DNA of 64,000 bases, taken from assembly GCA_009809945.1 (NCBI GenBank), contig WTPW01000714.1, positions 1-64,000 of the forward strand, read 5' to 3'. Under the pieces are notes generated by a model. That model had not been told where the DNA came from and made no database searches. It saw nothing but the letters and a program-made list of their open reading frames with translations. This DNA is from Gigaspora margarita (lineage: Eukaryota; Glomeromycota; Glomeromycetes; Diversisporales; Gigasporaceae). Both the position numbers and the translations under genes were made by a program. Shown in pieces: positions 46,198 through 59,074 of the stretch; positions within the stretch are counted from its first letter, which is position 1; each line of letters opens with the position of its first letter.

Positions 46198-46790
46198 GTA
46201 TATTTATTTATTGTAACAGCTGATGCTAATTTTGGCTAATGTTAAAGATCATATAAACTTTTTGGTCTGGAAATTGCAGATTAAAAAATTTCAAATTGCT
46301 TATTTTTTAAAATTTTTGTATAAGAAAAACTGCATTTTATATACTAACAAAAATTTTTCTCTAAACCATTTTATTATATAATCTTCTAACCTTCTAAGTT
46401 CTAGACTCTAACCCTAATATACATGAACTAAAGAATTTTTCATTGGTCATATAGCTTTGAATAATGATACTAAGGTAGTCATTGAACTTATTTTTGTTTA
46501 AATTAGAGTTAATGATTACAATATAGTCCAGTATTTTATCCAATTTGAAAATCAAATCTAAAATATTTCAAATCACGTCTTGAAATCTAATTGGTGGATA
46601 GTTATCCTATAGATGCAAAACCATGAACTTCATGATGTACAAAAAAAATTTTGTCCAATTTTTTAAAAAAACCAATTGTCAAAATATATTTTTCAAAACC
46701 TATAGTTTTAGAATCCACAAGGATCTACAAAGGTTTATAAAGTAGTTTTTTTTATTCCTGTTTAAAATACATATATATTTGTATATAGAC
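46198..46790. repeat. Intergenic with a partial GCTGATGCTAA MITE
   Basis: gtaacagctgatgctaattt near 46215, with ctctaaccctaat near 46408, resembles the 35826-36050 family and the reversed copy at 54000-54175. The right-hand end is not identifiable. The remainder is unremarkable. Confidence 0.5.
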
Positions 46791-49065
46791 ATGGCAAATT
46801 CGAGAACAGAAGCCAAAAATTTACCTTGTTTGTTTAAATTTCTTGCTAAGAATTATCTGAAAAGTGAATTGGCAATATGTAAAACCTTTAAAAAGCAAAG
46901 ATGACAATATGTGGATGCCCTATGGTAGAGAATAAAGCCAAAAGTTTGGTTAAGTATCTTCTAAAATTATTTTATTACTTGATTCTTTAAACGATTACTC
47001 TGTATATCAAAAACATTACAATAATATAATCATTAAAAATTCTTTTCTTAAGCAAATAGAAAAAGTATGAGATTTTGTTTTTTATATTCCAATAAAAAAA
47101 ACCCAAAAAAAAGTTGAATTATCTAATAATGAAATAAATTTTTGTGATTTTGGAATTCAAGTATCATTATCTGAATATTTTTGTGATTTTGGAATTCAAG
47201 TGTCATTACCAAATCCTAAATATGAAAATCTTATTACTAAATTTGAAAGCCTTATTAAAAAAATTGATAAATTAGAACATTTAAATCAACAATCACTACT
47301 TGAAAATAATTTGTTAAAAAAAAGATTAAATAATAAATATGATAACCAACAAGAGCATATTAAAGCTATTGTAGAAATTGCCAAACAAGAACGAATTGCC
47401 TTGTATGATGATATTATTAAATTAATAAATGAACGTGAGCGATTTTGTTTAAATAATCTTTTAAATTATTCTCTATCTCAATGGCTTATGATGCATAACC
47501 TAGTTGTAGTAGAATTTATAAAAACTCTTATACATAATGAAAATGAAGACCATTATAAAGAAGAAAAACTTTTTAAATGTGCTATAGCAATAGATAATAT
47601 ATATAGAATAAGACATTTAAAATATGTATCTTCGATCAATTTAGCACTATTAGCAATAAAATACTCTAGCAAATTCTAAAACAATAATTGATATTGATAG
47701 CTATATTATAAATGCTGGTAGTTTTACCAAAATTATTAATTGGCAAGAAACTTTAGAAGGTAATTTAGAACCATTTCCAAATGGTTTGGTATTTATGGCA
47801 TATGATAATGAACAAAAAGGCCAAAAAAATTATTTTGATCATGAATATAATAAAGTGATCTTTTATATAGTCACTAGTTTTGTTTTATTTAACTTCGACT
47901 CTACTAATCAAATACAATATTTTGAAAACCCTTGACTATATCAAAAATCTTAATACATCACAAATTAAAAAATTATTTGGCCTTACTCCAGAAATGCAAA
48001 CATTGCTTGATCGTTAGCTTCATGATTATCTTTTATCTATTATAACTAAATTATATACAGAAAAAAATATAGAAATAAATGTTATTGATGATTTAGTAAC
48101 TAATCAAAATGCTAAAACAAGAAATCAAAAACAATATCATAAATATAGTAAAAAAGAAATTGAGAACTCTAAACATAAATGTTCTCAATATCATGCAAAA
48201 CTTCCTACACTCACCAGAACTTAACAAGAAAAAGAGCAAACTATATCTGATAAGAAAAAAAAAAGATCTAATTAAGTCATTAACTTTTAGACCCTATTAA
48301 CCTAATACAAATAAATCAGATAAATCTACAAGTTCGATAAGTATAACACAAAATTTGGATTCTCAAAATAGTGTTAAAATACCTGATGTTCTTGTACCTG
48401 ATTCTTTATCAATCAATCCAAATTCTGTTGATAATATTTGCAAAGTTTTTGATTATATTCAAAATTTTAGTGGAATTAATAATAGCAATCGAAAATAAAT
48501 TGTATAGTTTGTGACAGACTTCTTTACTATTATACACAAAAATTTAAAACTGAGTATCCAAGAATTATTTTGTTGTCTGGTCCACTTCATGAAGAAATGA
48601 ATATGTTAAAAGCTTTTACGGAATTAAATTGGTAATTAAAAAAAAAACTATATTAGTAACAATATAGTAAAAAATTTACTATTCCAATTAATAATTAATT
48701 ATTAAATTACTAATCCATATAAATGATTTCGTTATATTGCTATATTATATATTGCAAATATAGGAACATTGACTTATAAGATTTCGCACAATGCCAAGGA
48801 TATAGAACTGAAAATCAGTTAGAATATTTTAAAAAATGTGCTAATCACTATAAAGCATAGGATTCAATGTGCAATATTTACTGGCATGCAATGATAATAG
48901 AATTGGTTTGGGCATACGTTACTTCAGTTTTTAATCTATCTATTAATGGTTTTCTTGATTGGACTAAAAATCAAATAAATAATCTATATAAATTAAAATA
49001 TGAACAGGTATTTAGTAATAATATTTAAATTTTTTAATTTCTGATTACTAATATTAGATTGTAAT

Positions 49066-49219
49066 TAGGGCCGTGTCATTAATCACCTGATTATTTTTTA
49101 TTAGAGACTTACCTTCTCCTCTCTCTTTAATATAGATTTGGTCAGGTTCCTATATATAATTTCAATATTTTTTACCCCCTACTCCCCTAAAAAATCACTT
49201 GATTTTTGTTACTCCCCTT
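49066..49219. mobile_element. MITE, ~154 bp, AGGG..ATTAATCACCTGATT ends
   Basis: Second copy of the 41478-41634 element, in the same orientation, with agggccgtgtcattaatcac and tttttgttactcccctta ends. It interrupts the broken coding region. Confidence 0.85.
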
Positions 49220-49609
49220 AGATCCTTTGGTACTTACAAGCAATTATAAACTTTCATACTGGCATTAAATATAATCAATCTTTGCTTAAATCAGCAGCAT
49301 ATAGAATGTTTGCTCCTATCTGGTCTGCAAGATGGCATCCTATTTACCAAGCAATTGAAATAGCTAATGAAGAACAATTAATGCATCTTTGTCCTAAAAT
49401 TTGTTAAATTATTGAATGTAATTCTGTTGTAGCACAGTCAGGATGGTCAAATCAACATCAAGGATTAGATGCTATACTTGAAGAGGTAAATAAGATATTA
49501 AAAATGCTAATTCCACCTATACTAGCTCAAAAGCATTGAGAAATGGCTACAAGAATTGTACAAAATTTATGAAAATTAGAATAAATATAAAAATAAATAT
49601 AAAAATATA

Positions 49610-51405
49610 TACATCAGCAAATTTATAATAGCATAATCTTACGTAAGATCTTACGAACTGTAATATAAGCAAAATATTACGTAATATATTTTGAAATATT
49701 TCGAATTATCAAATTTTCGAAATATTATGAAAGTAATTTCAAAATATTTCGAAATAGATTAACGAAATATTTCGATTCCTTTCAAAATAATTTAGGACTA
49801 GGAAATCAAGCTGGATCAGGATCAGTAGGTCTGTAACCTGGATTGCACATTAGACTAATTTTTCGAAATAGTTCAAAATAGTTCGATGATATTCAAATTC
49901 TGTACTACAAGTTCAGATTAGATCTTTTGTTTATAATTAGATCTTCTATTTTTTTTTCACTTTTTTGTTTTTATTTCATTTCGTTTTTTATTTTCGTTTC
50001 ATTTTTTGTTTTCGTTTTGTTTTTTTGTTTTTATTTTTATTTTTAATTTTTTTTAATTTAGTTTTTATTTCGGCACTTTTACAAGACACCTTTGCAAGAA
50101 GACATACAACATTTCGAAACCTTGCACATGTCTACGCAGACTTCTGACACATTCAAGAATGCCAAGAACACTTCTTTAGAGAAATGATTTAGGCGCAAGT
50201 TTTTGCAAGTTTTTGCAAGGGTTTGCAAGTTTGTGCAAGTTTTCGCAAGGTTTCGCGTCATTTATTTTTTCGTTTCGTGTTTTTTGTTTTTGTTTTTTTT
50301 GTTTTATTTTAAAATTTTTTTTATTAATTTATTATATTTCGGCACTTTGCGAGAACAGAACCCTTACTTCCTGGCGCTTTGCAAGAAAAACAACCCAGAC
50401 TTTTCCGGTACTTCGCAGCTTTTTTGGCATTTCGCAAGAACATTAACATGGCTTTTGCAATTTCTGAATTTATAAGAACGTGAACTCTTACGAAGATTTG
50501 GGGCTTCATTTATTTTTTTTTATTAGTTTGCTTACACTTTTTGTTTTTTTCAGTTTTTTTTTTACTTATTTTTTTAATTTTTATTTTAGTTATTTATTCC
50601 TAACTTCTTCAAAACTTTGCGACTTTCCTCAGCAATTTGCAAGAACCAACACTTCTAAGAAATGTTTTTTATTTTGAAGTTTTTAGAAAAAGAGTGTGAA
50701 ACGAAGTTTATAGCCAAAACAAAAGAAGTAGTCAAAGTGAAGACAATTGAAAACAAAGAAGCNAAGATAATAGCTAACTGTGGGTGAGCGAAAATAAGTG
50801 TATAGGGCTAGTTTTTTGTATATAGTGATAGAATTAGATGCGAANAAGTGCGAAAGTATTTAAAATAATATATAATAATGTAAAAATAATACTGTAAAAA
50901 ATGTATAATAATTAAAATATAATATATAATATAATATGTATAATATATAATAATAATAAATAAAAAAATAATAATAAATAAAAAAATGTAAAATTTTATA
51001 ATAAATTTCGAAACCTTGTGAAATAAGCGAAAACCTGTAAAAAAGCATGATTATGTGAATATGTATATCGTTTATTTATTTTTTAAAAATTTGCGAAAAT
51101 TTGCCAAATATTGTGAAACAATGCGAAAAGATCCAAAATATTGCGAAACAATACGAAAATATCAAAATATTACCTCCTGCATGCATTAGTTTATTGATCT
51201 GCATGAGTACGCGACCCCTGTAGGGGGAGGTAATTTGCATTTTTTTTATTTGGTATATTTCGAAATATTTCGAAATAATAACCGTAATATTACCGTAATC
51301 TAGCGTAATATATTACGTAATACACCGTATCGATCGTAAGATTTTCGTAATATTACGGGCTGTAATATCTTACGTAAGATTACATATATATAATTCGCTG
51401 ATGTA
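49610..51405 (+). mobile_element. TACATYAGC TIR element, complete, 1,796 bp
   Basis: The left end TACATCAGCAAATTTATAAT and the right end (other strand) TACATCAGCGAATTATATAT both run into taatcttacgtaagat, with TA flanking each CATCAGC tip. The interior is non-coding: ctgtaacctggatt..ggatcaggatcagtaggt at the left, T-rich blocks with tttgcaagaa motifs, and gcagatcaataaactaatgc (reverse) at the right. This copy defines the family and allows the fragments at 1612, 2758, 4654, 60180 and 62270 to be recognised. Ns at 50763 and 50845 mark ambiguous bases. Confidence 0.88.
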
Positions 51406-52164
51406 GTATATTATTATTATCTGATATTTAATAAATATTATCTTGATAGCTGTGAAAAAAATTGTTTGCTACAATGGAATATGCAGATTCTAAAAGTTCA
51501 TGTTCATGAAGCCATTCATACTACAAAGAGGAATTACAGAGGTTTCGAATTTAGTTAAGAAAAATGGGGTTTCTAAATCCAAATCTAAATAATGGATTTA
51601 ATAGTTTAGATAAGAATAATAAATTAAGTGTACAAATAAAATCCTTTAGTAATAAAGCCCAAGCTCAACGTATAAACTATATTAATGGAAAGTTTGGCTT
51701 AATTAGTCCTGAACCTACTCAATCTATTTCTGTTACTTTTGATAAAACACAATTACAATTAGCTAAAAGTTCATTAAAAAAAGATAAAATGGTATTTGCA
51801 ATTAAAACATTAGTCGAATCCTTAAATGAAGCCAAACGACTACAATTTAAAGGATTATAGTCAAAAAAAAAAGAAGAATTATTAATAATTTTGCAACAAG
51901 TTTGAGATCTTAATAATGCAACTGATAGTGATATGGTTGAAGAGACAACATAGAAAAAGTAGCTAAAAATACAAAACATCGTTAATAAATAAATTAAATT
52001 GTAGTGGTCAGATCCGATTTAAGAAAAATCTGGATATTTGGATATTAATCGGATATCCGATTGTTATATTTACAAATTAAATATAAAACCGGATTACTTA
52101 TAATTAAAATTTAATTTAAACCAGATATCCAGATTTGTATCCAGATTTTATATAAAACATATAT

Positions 52165-52468
52165 GGGTCCATATTATTTCACCAAAAATCATTTCATAGA
52201 CACCCCATTTCACCAACAAATTATTCACCAACAAGTTTATTTTACCAACAGTTTATTTCACCAACAAATTTTTTCTATACAGTACACTAACTTTAACCCT
52301 AATTTTACTTTAACCCTACCCTAACCCTAATGACAATGATCAGAATTACTTTGTCGATAAAATGATCTTTGATGAAATGAACTTTTGGTAAAATGAACTT
52401 GTCGGTCAATAATTTGTTGGTAAAATGAGGTGTCTGTGAAGTGATTGTTGGTGAAATGATTGCTACCC
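52165..52468. mobile_element. Mutator-like foldback MITE, 304 bp, perfect 9-bp duplication
   Basis: GGGTCCATATTATTTCACCA and (other strand) GGGTAGCAATCATTTCACCA open arms of about 110 bp made of attwcaccaacaa repeats. The flanks on both sides are aacatatat, a perfect 9-bp duplication, the size made by Mutator transposases. The centre is taaccctaccctaaccctaa. Nested in the hAT-like element 52002-53650. Confidence 0.9.
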
Positions 52469-52547
52469 AACATATATGCTTTAGGCAGATGAAATCATAA
52501 TTTCAATTCATGTTGATCCGATACAATTATCACTTTAGGTATGAATG

Positions 52548-52675
52548 CTACCAAGGAAAAACCTGTCATCGGGCTTTCAACTATATTTTGTACCAGACAA
52601 TCTATTTAATTTATTAGTGATTGTGTCAAATACAACATATAGTTGAAAGCCTGACGACAGGTTTTTCCTTAGCAG
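52548..52675. mobile_element. Short foldback MITE, ~128 bp (nested)
   Basis: gctaccaaggaaaaacctgt and its complement acaggtttttccttagcaga bracket paired tcgggctttcaactatat sequences. Only about 20 bp are unpaired at the centre. Confidence 0.88.
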
Positions 52676-53658
52676 AATTAATAGAATAGCTTTTTAACAT
52701 CTTTATACTTAAAGTAAAATTAGAAAATTAAAAAAAATCTATAAATAAGTAAAAAACGAATAAAAATGAATATATGCTCACCTAAATATTAAATGTTTGC
52801 TAAATTTTCAGAATACATTCAACTATTCATATATATTATAATCATTTTTGTATTCACTATGTAGAAACATCACATGTGTTTTTTAGCAACGGCAAGAACC
52901 TGATCGGGTGGTTTGTATAACCCAAATCTAATTAGAAGATAATTACTATGATTTTACCTTCTAGAAAAAACATAAATTTGCCTGTTTCCAGGTTTTTTAT
53001 AACTATCATACTTAGCATAGTGGGTAGCACAGATTATTTCATAAAATTTTTGACATAACAAACTTGTATCCCTAAGTCATTCCTACAGTATCTTGTTTAG
53101 GCATGTGAAAGAAACTTAAAGGTACTAGAATTTTTTGGTATATTTAAACATTCATTATAATGAATTTCATGAGTTACGAAGCCTATATCCTTGCAATCAA
53201 TAAAGTGTTGAGGAAGAAAATGCGATAAAGATCAATTCGAATATAATTATAAAGCATGAACAATAAAGCATTATCTTTATAAATATTAAAGAAAAAGATC
53301 AATGCAAATATGTGATTATTTATTATCATTATTGATAAAATGTGCAATTTTTATTGTCATTATTAATAAATTATATAATATGTAAAATTGACGTAAATTT
53401 AGAAATTACATGAAACATTTTCACATGATTTCGTTTAACACGAATATCAAACCCGGTATGCATATAAGTACAATAACATATGCCCAATCAAAAGCAAGAT
53501 TTTGCTGACACTATTAGGATTCTTTAAAATCCAGATATAATCTGGATATTATCCGAATTAAAAAAATTCCAATCAGATAGATATCCGAATTGAAAAATAT
53601 CTATCCGGATATTATCTGATATCCATTTAAGTATCCGGATCCAAACACTATTAAATTG

Positions 53659-54210
53659 TAATAAATGCAAATAAATGCAAAAATTAAAAAAAATAGTGTA
53701 AATGGGAGGGAGTTTTTTTTATATATATATATTTTATACAATTTATATATTATGCTATATGGCAGATTATGCATTAAATAGGCTTATATATATATATATA
53801 TATATTTTTGCCGTCTGATAATCTACTATATATATGAAATTTGATAGCCAATCAAATTTAATTTCATAGAAAATTGTATGATATAGATCTATATGATCAA
53901 TATAGACTATATCTATATTTGGAAATGCCAAATTTAGAAAAGCACCAGACTACAATATACCAAATGTTAAAAAAGTATATTAGCAAAATGTTTAAAAAAA
54001 ACTTTTTGTTAGAACACTAAAGGTTGTTTCTTATGCAGATTTTGAGTTATAACCAATTTATGGCAGAATGAATATTTGTTTTAAAATTTTCTGATCTGCA
54101 ATTTCCAAACCAAAATGTTATATGATCTTTAATATTAGCTAAAATCAGCATCAGCTATCATATTTATTAAAGATAGAGTAGATAGAGTGAACATAAATCA
54201 TTTTTAATAG
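53659..54210. repeat. Intergenic with (TA)n and a partial MITE
   Basis: Runs of atatatatat at 53725 and 53790; then 54000-54175 is the reverse of the 46212-46500 repeat (ctgcaatttccaaaccaaaa, atcagcatcagctatca). No gene. Confidence 0.6.
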
Positions 54211-54373
54211 TAAGGAGCATGCCATTTATTACATGATTTTTACATGATCAGAGATAGTAATCATGTCTATATATTATATTAATTAGTCAGAATTAGATAA
54301 AGTGATTACATCATACATGGATAGGCATAGCTACTAAGTAAAAAAATATCATGTGATAAATGGCACACCCCTA
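54211..54373. mobile_element. MITE with AGGRGCATGCCATTTATTA ends (copy 2)
   Basis: taaggagcatgccatttatt at the left and (other strand) taggggtgtgccatttatca at the right, with gattacatcatacatggata inside; same family as 20809-20979. It lies about 570 bp upstream of the GCN20 gene. Confidence 0.88.
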
Positions 54374-54941
54374 ATCACATGGCAAATTATATGATATCAT
54401 ATGATCTACATTGATTTGACCAATTATAATTGTAAATATTAAAAATCTGACCAATTAGGATTAGTAATTTTTGTGCTACCTAGGCAAATTTTAATTTTAT
54501 TATTATAGAAAAAGGGTTTTAAACTATGCACAACAAAATTTTAGTAAAGTTTGGTTGTAGCCTTAAAAACTTTTACTAATAGCATATCTTCAATTTTTGC
54601 ATAAAATTTTTTTTGTACATAAGATCATATAACAAATAACCAACATTCACTCTATCCTTAAGGTAAATGAAAAACAACTCTATTGGTATTACTCCATTGC
54701 TTCATTAAAAATAATTTGTAAATAGAGAATTGACTTAGCAAAAACTTTTAAACTCAATTCAAATCTACTTTTGAGCAAAGTTTTTACTTGTATATTTTTA
54801 TATACTCATATATATTTATATATATTATGCATTGTTATGCATAAGCAAAATTTTGTTTAATCCGTGTTAGCCAATCAAACGAATGTCTGAACTATATATA
54901 AAATAAAAAAAGGAACTATTATTTTTTTTTTTACACCCGCA
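54374..54941. promoter_or_regulatory. Upstream region of GCN20
   Basis: A+T-rich sequence with ttggccaatcaaa-type CCAAT words (agccaatcaaacg at 54870) and a T-run just before the ATG. Exact promoter elements cannot be fixed. Confidence 0.4.
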
Positions 54942-57722
54942 ATGGCCTTGGTTGATCTTTCAAATGTCTCAGACTTGATAAAGCAGTCTGTTCCCAACAT
55001 TGATGATGCTATTGTTGAATATGTCGTCGGTTACTTAAACGAAACAAAGTCTGGAACTGATGGTGAAGATGCTATTACGGACTTTGTTCGACCAATCTTA
55101 GTAGATGCAGGCGGCGAAGAAGAAAGAATTCAAAAATTGTGCGAAAAGTTATCTGAACTTTTTGTGCAAGAAAATGCTTCGAATAATAATTCTAATAACC
55201 AGGGACTTAATAAACTAGAGCAGCCCGTAAATATGCTTACAACAAAGTTTATTTCTGCAACAGCAGGCTTAGCTGCCCAGAATGTAGATTTAGAAGCCGT
55301 TAGCGGAAGAAAAATTAGTACTAGAGTTGATACCAAAAAATTAGAAAAAGCTGAAGCCAAGATTAAGTCCAAAATAGAGAAACGTGAACGACGATCAAAT
55401 TATGAGGCAAGCAAATTGCTTTCAAAGAAGAATAATGATGAATTCCTTATGCAAGTAAATCCTATATTGGATTATACAACAACCAAAGGAAAGCTCAAGG
55501 ATGTTAAAGTTGAAAATTTTGATATCTCATTCGGTGGAAAGAGGATATTGACCAATGCAAATTTATCCTTAGCTCATGGCAGAAGGTATGGATTAATTGG
55601 AAGAAATGGTATTGGTAAATCTACTTTATTGAGAACTATGTCAAGAAGAGAAATTAGTGTTCCAACACACATCAGCATTTTACATGTGGAGCAAGAGGTA
55701 TATATGTATGCTCGTCTTTGTGAATATCTCCTTTATTCATTTTCAATTTCGCAAAATTTTAATCCCATTATAGATGGAAGGTGATGATACATCTGCGATT
55801 CAAGCTGTATTAAGTGCTGATATTTGGAGAGAACATTTGTTAAGTGAAGAAAAATCATTAAACTTACAAATTAGTGAATTAGAGCAAAATCCTGAAGAAT
55901 TTGACGAAGTTACTCTCGAACAAAAAAAAGATGCTGCCAATACAAGATTGAAAGAAATATACCAAAAACTAGAAGAAATTGAGAGTGATAAGGCTGAATC
56001 ACGGTAAATTTAATTATTTATTTCAAAAATTTGTTTGTTTATATATTTGTTTATATATTTGTTTACATGACGATCAAACAATTAATTTATGAATTTAAGT
56101 GCCGCTGCCATTTTATCTGGATTGGGTTTTCCGGCAGATAGACATCGAGATCCCACAAAATTATTTTCTGGTGGTTGGAGAATGCGTCTCGCGTTAGCAA
56201 GGGCATTGTTTTGCCGACCTGATTTGTTATTATTGGACGAACCGACTAATATGTTAGATGTAAGATAAGCGTTTGTGATGGAGTAATCGAAATTACCACA
56301 ACATCGCGTAGATGATGGTTTTTAACATCCCAATGCGCGATTTTTACAAAGATCCCTGCTGTCGCATGGTTAGAACAATACCTCAAAAAATGGCCGAGCA
56401 CGTTGCTTGTTGTTTCTCACGATCGAGGTATAGAATCAAGACGATTTATACTAATTTTTATTATGTCTTTTAGTGAATTTGATTATTCTAAACAAATTTT
56501 CTTTTTATTATGATAGAATTCCTGGACGAAGTAGCAACTGATATTTTACATCAACATTCCGAACGCCTCGATTATTACAAGGGTAATTTCACACAGTTCT
56601 ATGCTACAAAAGAAGAACGTCGCAAAAATCACCTACGTGAATATGAAAGCCAGATGCAATATAGACAACACTTACAGGACTTTATTGACCGCTGGAGATA
56701 TAATGCTAAAAGAGGACCACAAGCTCAAAGTAAAATTAAAATATTGGAGAAACTTCCTGTATTGGAACCTCCGGAAATCGAAGTTGGTGTAACTTTCAAG
56801 TAAGGTTATCGTATGAATTATTTCATTATTCAGACCAACATATATGATGCACACTATCATAAATTCTCTTAATAGATTTCCTAATCCCGATGCGTTAAGT
56901 CCGCCTATCCTTCAATTGAATGATGTCAGTTTTGGATATGCGAGCGGTCCTACCATTCTATCGAACGTCAACCTTTCTGTTCAATTAGATTCACGCATAG
57001 CTGTAGTCGGTCCAAATGGAGCGGGTAATGTTTTCCTAATTGATGTGATAAATCATGTTTGTATATTGATTAATTTTAATAGCGAAATATATTGAACTAT
57101 TTAAAATGGACATGTAGGTAAATCTACTCTGCTCAAACTTTTAACGGGGATACTAGAGCCGCGTTCTGGTCAGCTACACCGACATGGACGTCTCAGATTT
57201 GCGCATTTCATGCAACATCATGTAGATCAGTTGATTCTTGATAAGAATGCAGTAGCTTTTATGGCTCAGAAATTTCCAGGGAAAATCGAAGAAGAATATC
57301 GACGTCAATTAGGAAATTTTGGCATTACAGGAATGACGGGCTTACAACCATTGAAAACTTTGTCCGGTGGCCAAAAAAGTAGAGTTTCCTTTGCTTGTTT
57401 GGGATTACAACATCCACATATTTTAATATTGGATGAAGTAAGTATTTAAAAATTTTGATCTAGTTTTCTCTGATGTGTTTATTTAATATAATGGATATTT
57501 TAAACGCAGCCAACCAACCACCTCGATATGGATTCAATCGATGCCCTGACAAATGCTTTAAAAGAGTTTAAAGGCGGAGTAATTCTCGTTTCTCATGATG
57601 AACGGTTCATTGATTCTGTGTGTACCGAAATTTGGGTCTGTGAATCTGGAAAAGTTAGGAAATTTGAAGGCGATTCTATCAAGCAATATAGAGAAATGAT
57701 TGTACCAAAAGAGGAACCGTAA
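54942..57722 (+). CDS. GCN20: ABC-F ATPase GCN20/ABCF3
   Basis: GCN20 binds Gcn1 on ribosomes and helps uncharged tRNA activate the eIF2-alpha kinase Gcn2 during amino-acid starvation; it is a soluble twin-ABC protein with no membrane segments. Eight exons: 54942-55697, 55774-56003, 56100-56259, 56352-56427, 56517-56799, 56876-57024, 57118-57437 and 57510-57722, giving 728 aa (yeast 752, human ABCF3 709). Residues 1-190 are the GCN20-type N-terminal domain. First ABC: Walker [10 protein letters not shown] (about 219), signature [15 protein letters not shown], Walker [13 protein letters not shown], switch VVSHDR. The linker in exon 5 ([19 protein letters not shown]) is the ABC-F signature. Second [39 protein letters not shown]. 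The second Walker A is divided by intron 6. All catalytic motifs are intact. Confidence 0.97.
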
Positions 57723-58912
57723 ATTATATTATTAAAGACATAACTTTAGTATTTATTTTTTGGAATAGTTTATTTATAATTTTAAGCTAGAGCCCGAAAG
57801 TAGTCTTACTAAAAAACATAATCAAATGTTTAGGCGAGTTTATTTATTGATTAATGTCTAATTTCAAAAAAACTTGATGTTTTAAAAACAACAAATAATA
57901 ATAAAAATTATTGTCCAAACAATGAGAATTTTTATTAACGATTTTAATAAATATGCTATGCATTATTATTGGAAAACTTTCGCAGCGTTCTAACTTGTAG
58001 GCACGTTAACATATTTTAATATGAATAATTTCATGATAATGATTCTACTGTTTAAAATTTTATGACCGACAGAGTTGCTGAAATAAAATTTTGATCAAAG
58101 ATATTTTAGCAACTAATTGATTAAATTTGATAAAAATTTTTTGAATTTTACAGAATTGTAAAATTCAAATAAAAATTTTAAAAATTTGTATTAAATTTGA
58201 TCAATTACAATAGTTGTCAAGATATCAGATATCTTGGTTAGATTTTAAAAATTCTTTTAAGAATTCTTTTAAGATGCTTTCTATTTATACGGTGCGCGAC
58301 ACCTATAAAGACCAAAATAATTTCAAAAATTAATAGCTCACGATGCAGAAAAGTTATAAAAAAAAGAAAGCTGCTAAATTGTAGCCAAGTTAATTTGCTA
58401 CAATTTAGTGGCTTTATTTTGAAAATAATTAATATATTTTGATTTATACCACTTTAAATATGCTCAATTTTTATATAATCCATAAAAAAATTAACAAAAA
58501 TGGGACAAGTCTTATGTTTTGGTCTTTTTTTATTGGCCAATTTTTAAAAAATTTGTTAATTTATAAAATTTTAGTTATTAAAAAAAATTTTTTAACAAAC
58601 CAAAATACAGGAATTCAATAAAACATCAAAAGTCATTATAAATTTTTTGGACAAATTATGCATTTTAGTTTTTAGGTAATGTGCACTATAAAATTATATC
58701 AAATTTATTAGCAAAATTTTAATCAAATTTAATATCAAATTTTACAAAACTATGAAATTTAAATAAAAAAACTTTATCAAATTTAATTTAATCTAAGTTT
58801 TAAAAATTTTTAAAATACTTATTATATATAACTATATTAAAATTGTTAGCAAAATTTGATTAATCAAATTTGATAAATTTTTATTAAATTTAATTAATTG
58901 ATTAGAGGAGTA
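57723..58912. other. Intergenic, nothing recognised
   Basis: A/T-rich with many aaatttgat words; a short palindrome (gctgctaaattgtagccaag with aatttagtggc) near 58370-58415. A 60-codon frame at 58439-58621 has no motif. Confidence 0.5.
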
Positions 58913-59074
58913 TTAGAGGCATGCCATTTATTATATAATTTTTATCATAAATACATGGTTAGAGGTGGTGATCACATCTATATATTATATTAACCAATCT
59001 GAATTAGATAAAGTAATTATACCATACATAAATAAAAATGGCTACTAAGTAAAAAATATTATGTAATGCCCTTA
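58913..59074. mobile_element. MITE with AGGRGCATGCCATTTATTA ends (copy 3)
   Basis: ttagaggcatgccatttatt at the left and aatgcccttag at the right; the body gtgatcacatctatatatta matches copies 1 and 2. Its right end abuts the next MITE directly. Confidence 0.85.

Larger units (their letters stand above)
46791..51985 (+). mobile_element. Broken element-like coding region of unknown family, split by two insertions
   Basis: A plus-strand stretch with protein-like composition begins near 46791 and resumes after insertions. Its longest open parts are 47200-47679 (K/N-rich, coiled-coil-like) and 51564-51860. Segments near 48500-48620, 48800-49010 and 49225-49560 also look like former protein. It resembles a repeated gene family of unknown function that I recall from arbuscular mycorrhizal fungi; I cannot tie it to a known transposase or viral protein. 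It is clearly broken in many places. A MITE (49066-49219) and a 1.8-kb TIR element (49610-51405) were inserted into it, which shows that it was already silent and is old. Because its nature is unknown I treat it as a fossil. Confidence 0.5.
52002..53650. mobile_element. hAT-like element, 1,649 bp, perfect 8-bp target duplication
   Basis: The ends TAGTGGTCAGATCCG and (other strand) TAGTGTTTGGATCCGGATAC are flanked by ttaaattg on both sides (51994-52001, 53651-53658). Subterminal tatccgg/ggatatcc words repeat many times. No transposase is visible. Two smaller elements (52165-52468 and 52548-52675) are nested in its left half. It inserted just after the broken coding region. Confidence 0.9.

Noticed and set aside
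49965-50677. Several F-rich frames (60-90 codons)
   Set aside because: They lie in the T-rich interior of the TACATYAGC element and lack any domain; similar frames occur in every copy.
52300-52330. True telomere or chromosome end
   Set aside because: The CCCTAA tract is under 25 bp, lies in the centre of a foldback MITE, and unique sequence continues on both sides.
55130-55372. 80-codon minus frame
   Set aside because: Shadow of GCN20 exon 1.
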